DNA of 18,199 nt from Amoebophrya sp. AT5.2 (lineage: Eukaryota; Sar; Dinophyceae; Syndiniales; Amoebophryaceae). Shown one piece after another: positions 8,923 through 16,957 of this stretch; the stretch's first letter is position 1; each line of letters starts with the position of its first letter. Position numbers and translations under genes: made by a program. The stretch covers positions 1-18,199 of the forward strand of contig RXOD01004799.1 of the NCBI GenBank assembly GCA_005223375.1. The letters are read 5' to 3'. The notes under the pieces are model-generated. The model searched no databases and had not been told where the DNA came from. It saw nothing but the letters and a program-made list of their open reading frames with translations.

Positions 8923-9821
8923 CCCTCGCAGCGTTCGCGCTCAGGACTGCCACCCACCCTCACACACGTAGATGATCGTCCCAGTTCCGCCTTCCTTCGT
9001 CGGCGAAAATCAGATTCAAGGCTGAGCAACAGGAACAGGCGACGTCACCAGCCTGCTCCTGCTCGACGTCAGGGCTCTTGCAGCAGCTTCGCATCCTTTG
9101 TTTTCAGGGCTACGCCAGGAGAAAGGAGTCGATCATTAGGGCTCACCCTCACTGCTTAAAAAATAAAGCGTGCGCGACAGGTTGTAACCGACCGACGCCC
9201 GCGGAAAAGAATATGATCCGCCGCACTGGCGAGAGAAACTGTCCGCCACAAGGCTCCACTACGCTTCCGCCTACGCCATCAGTCTTTTTTTTTTAAAAAG
9301 GGCAGGAGTAGAATTGTGATGAATTTTTCCCTTATTAATTTACAACAAATGCTCCGCTACTGCTTGCCTTCCGTTTGCTTTCAGATCTGTAGTCACTCCA
9401 TCGCATCCAGCTCATGCGCATGTTCCTCTCCTGCACTCTCCTTCAGACGCCTACTCTCGTTATTGCGTCGTCCGTTGGTAGTGCATGTACGGGTTGGAGA
9501 TCACACGACGACAAACACTTCTCGTTCTTGTACTTGAGTATATCGTGATTACGGCACCAGTCGCGGTAACGCCGTAAAGTAATTAATTTAAGTGAAGTAT
9601 GCCATTAGCTTCGGTCAGGAGCCTATCAAGACGCCTGCCAAGAAGATGTTCGCCGTAGCATTACACGAGACTTTCTACAGTCAACCATAAAGAAAAATGC
9701 CCATGTAGACATCATAGACATACGGTATCAATCAAAGAAAACTCTGCCTCTGACCGCCGTCCTGCTCCAACAGGAAGCTTTCTTGCTGCTCGTCGGAGCA
9801 GGAGGCTGCTGATCTTCGTCA
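8923..9821. other. Intergenic region between JMJD7-like gene and channel gene
   Basis: About 900 bp with no convincing coding sequence on either strand. It should hold the 3' end of the JMJD7-like transcript and the 5' leader of the channel. It includes a T10 tract followed by A5 near 9285-9298 and a small inverted repeat at 9549-9577. No known promoter motif is recognised. Confidence 0.5.
9549..9577. repeat. Short inverted repeat TTACGGC / GCCGTAA
   Basis: A perfect 7-bp inverted repeat at 9549-9555 and 9571-9577 with a 15-base spacer. It lies about 250 bp past the stop of the JMJD7-like gene, possibly in its 3' UTR. A stem this short can occur by chance. Confidence 0.35.
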
Positions 9822-11783
9822 TCATACACTTCCGCCACACGACTCCAGCAGGAAGCTTTGGTAGCACCACAGGTGGTCGAAACACATGTCGTACCACGCG
9901 TTCAGGGCAATGGTTGGCCCCTTCTGCGTCGCGGCATGCATCCACAGGCGCGGCAGGTACAACATCTCCCCCGGCTTCAGGAGCACCTGCTTGCAGTTTG
10001 CCTGGGCAAACCTCGGGTGTGTCCGAAGGATTTCTTCGTACGGAAGCCGAATGTCGATCGGACTCCACGGCGTCGAAGAGGAAGAACTTTGGCGCTCGGC
10101 ATCGCGCCGTGTATCTTCCCGACCAACGTTCTCCCCCGCTTCGTCGTGTGCCCCCATCGTACTAGAACTTGTGGACGCGGACGATGTAGTTGCTGTTGCC
10201 CCTTCGAGATCGATGGACCATTTTCCACGGTTTTCGTTTTCTTCCTTGCCCTCTTCTTCCGGGGATCGAGACCACCTGTACCTCGCGGTCTGGTACGCTT
10301 CTTGGTAGAAGTAGGGCGCCGAACAGGGTGGCGCCAGCCAGAACACCTTGCCCGCCCCGGCGGTGACGAGGTACAAGTTCTCGTAGTTGTCCTTGTGGAA
10401 GCTGCTCAGACTCCGCTCGTCCCCGACCCACAGGTTCAACGCCTCCATCTGCTGGAAAACGGCGTCGAGGTCTGGGTCCGGGCCAAACGCGGTACGCTCT
10501 TGTCTTCTGTACCACGCAGGCACCAGGTCAGAATAGCTATATTCAGGATTACCACCAACTCCGAAGCTTTTGAAGAAGCTCTCCACCATTTTGCGGTCGG
10601 CTTCGCAGCCCCTAAAGGCGTCGTCCTGGCGGAGGCAGTCGTCCTGCATCGAGAGGTAGGGGACGAACCTCGTTTTCCCCACGTCTTCGGGCGCATTTTC
10701 GCGTGGCGAAAACAAGTCGTCGCAGAACGCCCCGAAACTCATATCGGTTTCGTGCGGCTTCACGAACAGCTGGATACGATCGCGGTCGCTCGAGGACGAT
10801 GCGCTGTTGTTTCCGCCCTGGTGCCCACCTCCGTCGAAGACCGGGACGGTGACCACCGCGTCGCCATACCCGTCCGGCGTCGCGTTCACCCGCACTTTCG
10901 TGTTCTCGCCAACTGCGGCGAGGGCCTGCGTGAAGGATGTGAAACAACCAAACTTGGGGCGCGGAGGCTTGCCGCCGCCTTCTCCGTCCAGGTCCACGTG
11001 CGTGAAGATGCAGGGGCGGTTGCGGGCGACGAAGTCGCGCAAAAAGTCGGCCCGCCGGATAGAGCGGATATCCACACGAGGCACGGCGAACCCCGAGTGG
11101 TCCTGCAGCTCCGGATGATACGGAAACGAACAGCCGCGTCGAGAAGTACCCGCTGCCCGCTCTTGGTTTTTCCGTATCTCTTTGTGGTCCAAGTACTTTT
11201 CGGCGTTGCTGTTGTGGTAGCAAAACGAGGCGGCGTTCTCTGCGAGGTTCCGGCGAGCAGTATCCGCAACCCGCAGCACGTTGTCCTTCGTGGTTTTCAT
11301 CGCCTGCAAAGTCTGCAGAGCTCGGTCCAGCCCCTGCTCCGCTAACCTGTTCTCCCCCTCTAGCTGGGCGCATTTCTGCCGCAGCTGCGCCAGTTCTTCC
11401 GCAGCCTCGTCCTTCGACGACCCGTCGTCCACCGCACCTGCTCCCGCAGTGTCGCTTGCAATCGCTCCGCCGGCTTGTCCGGCCGCACCACCTGCATCTT
11501 CCTTTGTGATTTTTACTTCCGCGGCGGATAGCAGTGCGAGATCTTTCTTCACTGATTGCAATTGCTGCTTCAGCTTGCGATCCTTGCGGGAGGTCTCCAA
11601 AAACGATTTCCAGGCGGAAAAGCTCCAAAACTGCGCAGCACTGCGGTGCGCGATGGGCCCGGAACAAGCACGCTCTTCGGGTTCGGCGCAGGGCGGCATG
11701 CTGTTCGTGCTCGTCCTGCTGCTGCTGCTAGTAGCAGCTTCGATCGTCTGTACGTCGCCCTCACGACAGGTCGAGGTGTCCAT
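9822..11783 (-). CDS. JMJD7: JMJD7-like JmjC-domain 2-oxoglutarate oxygenase
   Basis: A single-exon gene of 653 residues from ATG 11783 to TGA. JMJD7 proteins are Fe(II)/2-oxoglutarate (3S)-lysyl hydroxylases. The C-terminal half fits closely: ALNLWVGD...SFHKDNYENLYLV gives the metal-binding HxD (H463, D465), and GEMLYLPRLWMHA gives the distal His (H616), followed by the JMJD7-type ending ALNAWYDM. About 240 residues precede the catalytic part, with charged probable coiled coils near 60-90 and 125-180. An acidic, Ser/Thr-rich stretch of roughly 80 residues (about 505-580) splits the catalytic fold. Known animal JMJD7 is about 316 residues, so this protein is twice that size. The start is chosen as the first in-frame ATG, 6 bases after a good 3' splice-site motif. 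Lysyl hydroxylation of particular substrates is not shown here. Confidence 0.88.
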   Translation of the reverse strand: MDTSTCREGDVQTIEAATSSSSRTSTNSMPPCAEPEERACSGPIAHRSAAQFWSFSAWKSFLETSRKDRKLKQQLQSVKKDLALLSAAEVKITKEDAGGAAGQAGGAIASDTAGAGAVDDGSSKDEAAEELAQLRQKCAQLEGENRLAEQGLDRALQTLQAMKTTKDNVLRVADTARRNLAENAASFCYHNSNAEKYLDHKEIRKNQERAAGTSRRGCSFPYHPELQDHSGFAVPRVDIRSIRRADFLRDFVARNRPCIFTHVDLDGEGGGKPPRPKFGCFTSFTQALAAVGENTKVRVNATPDGYGDAVVTVPVFDGGGHQGGNNSASSSSDRDRIQLFVKPHETDMSFGAFCDDLFSPRENAPEDVGKTRFVPYLSMQDDCLRQDDAFRGCEADRKMVESFFKSFGVGGNPEYSYSDLVPAWYRRQERTAFGPDPDLDAVFQQMEALNLWVGDERSLSSFHKDNYENLYLVTAGAGKVFWLAPPCSAPYFYQEAYQTARYRWSRSPEEEGKEENENRGKWSIDLEGATATTSSASTSSSTMGAHDEAGENVGREDTRRDAERQSSSSSTPWSPIDIRLPYEEILRTHPRFAQANCKQVLLKPGEMLYLPRLWMHAATQKGPTIALNAWYDMCFDHLWCYQSFLLESCGGSV

Positions 11784-11789
11784 TTTGAA

Positions 11790-11810
11790 CTTGAAGAATA
11801 AGTTTAGTAC
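11790..11810 (-). promoter_or_regulatory. Branch point plus 3' splice site just upstream of JMJD7-like start
   Basis: The minus strand reads GTACTAAACTTATTCTTCAAG, followed by TTCAAA and the ATG. It has a near-perfect branch motif (TACTAAA), a short pyrimidine stretch and an AG. It could accept a spliced leader in trans or end an intron in the 5' UTR; no donor or leader is seen. Confidence 0.5.
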
Positions 11811-11886
11811 GCAGTACAATGCCGCGCAGTCGTTGATGTAATCGTACTACTTGTTGTTCTTTTTCAGAAATGTATCAGATGTCATT

Positions 11887-11960
11887 CTCAAGCTCAACGT
11901 CGTCGACATGTTGTAGTTAGCGCTTCGTTTATACCCTTGCTTCTGGAGGTTGAGCTTGAG
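11887..11960. repeat. 12-bp perfect inverted repeat CTCAAGCTCAAC / GTTGAGCTTGAG
   Basis: Arms at 11887-11898 and 11949-11960 with a 50-base spacer. It sits about 100 bp upstream of the JMJD7-like ATG and could fold into a hairpin in the leader or mark the ends of a small insertion. No direct repeats are clear next to the arms. Confidence 0.5.
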
Positions 11961-12303
11961 CAACAAGCAGAAGCAACCGCCTACCACTAGCACTTTTCTC
12001 TGATGAATGTGTAATTTGAGCAGGAGTTGTTCAACATTCTATTTCATTGCGAAGGAACACGCGTTCGACTTTCGCAGCACGCAACGATCGCAGTTTCCGA
12101 GGATGACCATGCGCATGCAGCATCATGTTGAGTATTTTCATTTGAGACCTTCCGGTGCGTCGTCTCTCTTCAGTGGGACTGGGAATGGGATCCGCGCGGT
12201 GCCCGGAGAGAGAAGACTGGCGTAGTCATGGTTGCATGCGTCTCGTCTGCACCAATTGCATCATCGACGAATATGCAATCTCAAACGACCTGCTTCATCT
12301 GCT

Positions 12304-14524
12304 TCATGCGCCTCCTGCCCCTGCGACTGCTCCGATAGCTACATTCGGTCCCCCTGCGTCGTGCACAGCTGCAGTTATTTTTCCACACGTTTCCTTTTCC
12401 ACTTCCTCAACATCATCGGAAATTATGGCTCCAGCAAGGTCTTGGCGTACGCGTGTTTCCTTGCCTCCTCCAGGCACCTCCTCTACTTGCTCTCCCTCCT
12501 CTTCCGCGATGTCGTCAAACACCAGAGCAGCGGATTTCTCACGCTCCGACCGCAGGGTGCGCAGTAGCTCACGCGCCGTGACCAAGGAACTCGAAGGCTG
12601 CCCTCGCCCAGCGGCGGCCCCGCTCTTATTTTTCGTGGCGCCCAGCGTTTTTTCTTTGTGCGCACGGATCGCGGCATCCGTGCGGGGATTCCGCTGGTTC
12701 GCCGAGCACGATGAAGTAGCAACTGTGACCGCGGCTCTGTTCGGCGCTCCGCCGGCGAGGGCAAGCGAAGCTGCTGAGGGTAGCTGCTGCGTCCTCGATT
12801 TGTCGGCTTTTGCACCCCGCCCGCCTCCCGGAGTTATTTTGGCCGAAGCCGAGCTTCTGATCATTAGAGGCGGCAAAACGTCGACCGGCCCGCGCGGACT
12901 GCGTGCCACGCTTCCTCCGGGGTGGATTACAACAGGGCGCGCCGGGGGCGCGAGCACATGACGCACCGGCGATGCGGCTCCAGACACGCCCTGCAAAGGG
13001 GAGGACCGGGCAGACACCGATACCGTCGAAGACCCAGCAATCGTTGACCGTCGTGCTGTGGCCGACCTCGACGCCGCGTGCGCAGAAGTCAGCACCGCAC
13101 CGGATGGAGAAGTTGTCGCTCCCCCATCATGATCACGCTGCGCAGTCATCAAAACGGGCGGCATAGGAGGCGTCGCACCAGCATCCGCCAATGGACGGGA
13201 TGATCCGTCGACGGCCGCGGGCGACCGCGGTGACAAAAAGGCGTTCCGCATAAGCGTATGCTGGTGCTCCGCACCAGGCGCAGCTACTGCTCCCGTTCCG
13301 GCGCCGCGTCGCGTCGGGCTGCCCCGTCGCTGCTCCGCGCGTTCGAATTGGGCCACACGCCGCTGCAGAATTTCGATCCTCTTGCTTAGGGCAACGCGCT
13401 CCTGCTCGCCCTGCTCCACTGTGCGAGCCTGCAGCGCGACGGTATCTGAGGCGTGCATGTAGTCGAGTCGGAATGAATCTGAGGCGGCAGCACCAGCTCA
13501 CAATACTACTACATAGCCTCAAAACCTTGAAGAAGTCCAAGAGCAACTTGAACGCGATAAAACGAACGGACGTACTAGATTGACTTAAAGTTGTACCTTT
13601 TGCCTTTTTCCAGAGGTGCTGCAGCTTGGCGTACCGGTCGTCTTTCAACTTCAATTGATCCTGCAGTTGTAGTTGTGCTTCTTCTTGCTGTGCGTGTTGT
13701 TCCGCTTTCCCTTTCGTGACCGATGTCGCTGCCCCTGCGGCAGTCGTATGTCGCCGGTGCTTGTTCCCGCCGGACACTGCAGGCGCAGACGATGTGGAAA
13801 CTGCGGGTCCTGCCTTGCTCTTCTTTGTGCAGCCGCGCCGCTGTGCCGCCTGACCTGCAGCCGACCACACCCGGAAGCACTGCAGTAAGTGAAAACGGCA
13901 ATGCAATTTATTAAACCAGTTGTTCAGCCGGTCTGGCGAGATTGTGAGCGTCCTCACGCTCGTGCGCGTCGCTCCGGTGCTCGGTGTTTTCGCCGGAACC
14001 ACAACGCGGCTTGCCGCGGATTTTTGCTGACGCGCCGGCAAGTTTGGGCTGACGTCTACTCGCGGCCCTGGTACGAACACCGGAATGTTGTTTGCGGCAA
14101 GGCATTTTTCGTATTCTTTCCGAACACTGGAGACGAGCCGCGGGGGAGGCCCTCGATCGTAAAGCTGTAAAGAAGTGGACACGGTGCGCGTACTCGACAG
14201 CGGAGAGGATGTACAGGTCCTGCTTTTGCTTGTCGCTGTTCCATCCCGGCGGCGGGAGAGCGACGGTGGCGACTCCAAAATCACGTCGGCACTTCCGTGG
14301 TTCCCTTCGGGTTGGCGGGCAGGCGCTTCCGCTCCCTTCGGGTTGGCGGACAGGCGTTCCGGAGGAGCCGGACCCAGGGAAAAATCCGCGCCACTTCTTG
14401 GAGTCAAAGTCGATTTAGCTGCCGACGCTGTTCCGGGTACGGCGGGAAGTGCCGGGAAAGTGGTAACAGCAGCTGTGCCTCCGGCTCCGGAGGAGAGCGC
14501 GCCGTGTTCTTGCGATGTTGGCAT
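12304..14524 (-). CDS. Hypothetical coiled-coil, low-complexity protein (two exons)
   Basis: I do not recognise this family. ATG 14524 (MPTSQEHG) opens exon 1, which ends at 13597; exon 2 runs 13445-12304 and ends in TGA. Donor AAAAG|GTACAAC and acceptor CCTCAG|ATACC are both phase 1, and the spliced length is exactly 690 codons including stop (689 residues). The N-terminal third is Pro/Ser/Thr-rich. A hydrophobic/aromatic patch (NNWFNKLHCRFHLLQCFRVW) is the most ordered-looking part. The splice junction falls inside a probable coiled coil running from QQEEAQLQLQDQLKL to EILQRRVAQFERAEQ. The rest of exon 2 is Ala/Ser/Gly-rich and probably disordered. A scaffold or cytoskeletal role would fit, but nothing here proves one. 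Confidence 0.7.
13446..13596 (-). other. GT-AG intron in the coiled-coil gene
   Basis: 151 nt, phase 1, GTACAA at the donor and GCCTCAG at the acceptor. Splicing joins KKAK to DTVALQARTVEQ, keeping the coiled-coil pattern. No inverted-repeat ends are seen, unlike the channel introns. Confidence 0.75.
14302..14356. repeat. 24-bp direct repeat, period 31, inside the coiled-coil gene
   Basis: TCCCTTCGGGTTGGCGG, then R (G or A) and CAGGCG, occurs at 14302-14325 and 14333-14356 with one mismatch. The 31-bp period is not a multiple of three, so the coding strand reads the two copies in different frames (LSANPKGA and PARQPEGN). It is probably a slippage product. Confidence 0.7.
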
Positions 14525-15370
14525 CGCACAGATGAAGATGATCTTCTTGATAAGTACCGAACAGGTCTACTTCATCTCACAATAGATGCTCAAACGCTAT
14601 GTATTTGCTTTTTCTACGTGATGTCAAAGTAGCTACGATTGCGCTGGGGCCGCGTTGTCGTTGTCCACAACTAGACGTATTCAAGGAACCGCCACGATAG
14701 GTCCTATAAAGTAACCTGAATGAAAGGGAAAGACGTGCCGGACGAAACTTTCAATTCGTTCTATCCGCGTTCACGAAAACCACGATGCATAGATATAATC
14801 TATGCAATGACAAGAACAGCAAAAAGCATCAACAGTTTTGCGTGGCGCGGGCACAGGTCGGGAGAACACGTCGGGGGCCAGCTGAGGATGCCGAACACAT
14901 CCGCAAACAAGGACGTTCCTGTTGTCGCGCCAAAGCTGTCATCCGCTGCGGCCGACAGTGAATGTGGATATTCATCAATTTGAGACCGAGGCCACATCCA
15001 CCCGCCTTCGAACCAGTAACAGGTAGTGGGAGCCACTTTGATGCTGACTGCGCCAGCGTCACGAACACGATAATTTCTTTTCATTTTCCTTCGACACACA
15101 ACACACCGGTCGTCGGACGCTTGGCGATCGTGCCGGTTTTTCTCGCGTTGATGGTGGCAGGTTGCTATATTCTCAAAATAAATGTTCGCCAGTTCATCAA
15201 CATTGTATTATTTGCAGGGTCTCAAATAGACGGAAGCGCAAACCACCTCTGCTTGTATTGCCCATGCAAATGTTGATCCTGGAGGAGGCCCTGCCTTGTC
15301 TTGCCCATGCAAATGTTCACGTCTACCACCGAACACGCGGTGCGCATCTGCCAGGACTTTCGCTCATTCG
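14525..15370. other. Intergenic region between HSBP1 and the coiled-coil gene
   Basis: About 850 bp with no recognisable gene. Short open frames on both strands resemble no known protein. It contains a 23-bp direct repeat at 15252-15317. A tRNA-like GGTTCGAA near 15007-15014 (minus strand) lacks paired stems. Confidence 0.45.
15252..15317. repeat. 23-bp direct repeat containing CCCATGCAAATGTT
   Basis: CTTGTATTGCCCATGCAAATGTT-type copies lie at 15252-15274 and 15295-15317 (22 of 23 bases identical), 43 bp apart start to start. They sit just downstream of the HSBP1 stop, possibly in its 3' UTR. The function is unknown. Confidence 0.7.
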
Positions 15371-15732
15371 TCATTGGTTTGTAATATTGGTCGGCGCCTT
15401 TGCGGCTTCCTCATCCACCATCGCCTCGTTCATAAGCGTGTTGATGCTCCGCTCCAGCTCGTCGATCCTGTGGTCGTTGTGTGAAAAAACTCAAAATGTA
15501 TGAAAGACGTGCTGAACTACAACGACGATGAAAGTAGTCGCCAACGCCGGACGACGACGACAAAAGGTAAAGGCATCTATTGCTACTACCGTCCCCCCAT
15601 GTCGTCGATCCGGTTGATGATCCCGTCGGACATGGTCTGGAAACGGGTTTGCATTTCCTTCAGTAGGTTTTGGACAAAAAGCGTCAAGTCCTGGTGCTGA
15701 TCGTCCGGGACGGAAATCGCGGGATCGGTCAT
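15371..15732 (-). CDS. HSBP1: Heat shock factor-binding protein 1 homologue (two exons)
   Basis: A 79-residue protein that is almost entirely one coiled coil. Exon 1 is 15732-15590 and exon 2 is 15467-15371; the 122-nt intron has donor GGACG|GTAGTA and acceptor CCACAG|GATCG in matching phase (47 codons plus two bases). The core reads [20 protein letters not shown], then [12 protein letters not shown] and, after splicing, [14 protein letters not shown]. This is the HSBP1 signature (QDLTxxVQxLLxxMQxxFQTMSDxIIxRIDDMxxRIDDLE). In animals and plants HSBP1 forms oligomers and dampens heat shock factor; related forms act in endosomal actin regulation. The usual length of about 75 residues matches. 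The intron falls exactly between the two RIDD/RIDE repeats. The tail ([18 protein letters not shown]) is variable in the family. Confidence 0.93.
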
Positions 15733-16957
15733 TTTCCGAGGAGAAGAAGAAGATGGTGAAGCTGACGCGTTTCTTCACTTTTTAGTTTTAGGTACTGTCG
15801 ATGAAGCTACTTCAAAACTTGTATGTTTTAGAAGAATTTTGTTCGAAAGCCATCCGGCGCCGCTTCACGACAAGCTTCTTTTTACCTTGTTCGAGGGGTC
15901 GTTTTCGTTGTAGTAGAAAGATGATCTTCACAAAAATGTCAAATAATTGTCGATCGTCTTCTTCTTCTCGGAGGGTCGACCACTCGTTGGTTTAGCAAAC
16001 TTCGAATATGAAATGTAGCTCAAAGAGGTGCACCTGGTGCACCACAGCAATGTGACCGAGTTCGAGTTGCTTCCCCACCAGAACCACAAGAAAAAACCAT
16101 GAGACTCCTCAGACAGGAGTGGCACGGGCACGCAGCGCGTCGCTGCCTCCTACGACGAGGACAACTACGAACACAATCAAAGTCGTACTCGTGCTGGTTA
16201 GGGTTGGCTAGAAAGCAGAGGTACTATACTTACAAACATACTTGCATTTTCTCATGCGGCGCGGGCGCAATCAATGCGCAGAGCTCTACCTTGAATCCTT
16301 TATACCAGCGAGATCAGAACGAGTAGTTGTACATCCATGTATCGACCGTCGCAGCAGAAATCAACTTCAACGAAAATCATACATATCACAACCAGACGCC
16401 AACCTCTTCGGAAGCGATAAGCTCTGCCGAAGTAACTTCTCCTTCTGCGGCCACGGCGATACCACCGCGTGGGAGACCGCCGTCCCAAGTTAGTCCTGCC
16501 CGTAGGGCCGCATGTTGTTCGTGCGCGTGCGGGCTATTTCTCGGTCCACCCGTAACCCAGCAACATTTTTCGTCCTGTTGCTATTAAAGAAAGTAGCCGG
16601 TAAACGGCGACGGAGCCGCCGTGTCCTTTGAAGGGGCGGCGCAAGCCAGGTCATGGGCTAGCCCGAAGAAGTGGGGCCTTCTGGTTGCAGGGGCAGATGT
16701 ACTCCAGCTTCCCCTAGTCACGTCGTCGATCACGATCGCCAGCCGCGTGGACCTGGTCGACGATCTGCTCAGCGGGGACCCTTGGCAAAACGTCCTCTAG
16801 ATGTCGCACTGGCGCGGCCGCGGCCGACGCGCCTCGGCGGCCGCGCCTTCAGGTGCCGTCGTTCGACGTGGCCGTACTCGTACCTAGTGCCGACGTTAAT
16901 ACCTGATGGAAGATAGCAGCATCGTCGTGGCGGTGCGAACCCACCGAGTGGTCCACG
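15733..16957. other. Intergenic region upstream of HSBP1
   Basis: About 1.2 kb. The half near HSBP1 is AT-richer; 16570-16900 is GC-rich. On the minus strand a short open stretch at about 16831-16719 (HLEDVLPRVPAEQIVDQVHAAGD, written here in part: EDVLPRVPAEQIVDQVHA) looks protein-like, but it has no start, no partner exon and no known match. A doubled palindrome GGTGCACC lies near 16027-16043. No RNA gene is recognised. Confidence 0.4.

Larger units (their letters stand above)
11784..12303. other. Intergenic region upstream of JMJD7-like gene
   Basis: About 520 bp with lower GC than the flanking genes. It contains the splice-site motif next to the ATG and a 12-bp inverted repeat (11887-11960). 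No gene is recognised on either strand. Confidence 0.5.

Noticed and set aside
9858..11345. 495-residue open frame on the plus strand opposite the JMJD7-like gene
   Set aside because: The minus strand has intact JmjC catalytic motifs; the plus frame is low-complexity and matches nothing.
13874..13926. GTAAGT...TTCAG on the plus strand, resembling a 53-nt intron
   Set aside because: It lies inside exon 1 of a minus-strand gene, with no plus-strand gene around it.
15000..15025. GGTTCGAA on the minus strand, like a tRNA T-loop
   Set aside because: The flanking bases do not pair into a T-stem, and no acceptor or anticodon arm is found.
14800..15099. 99-residue minus-strand open frame ending in a hydrophobic run
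   Set aside because: Mixed composition, no known motif, and it lies in an AT-richer gap; likely chance.
16719..16831. Protein-like minus-strand stretch EDVLPRVPAEQIVDQVHA
   Set aside because: No start, no supported splice partner and no recognised family; chance open frames are common in GC-rich DNA.
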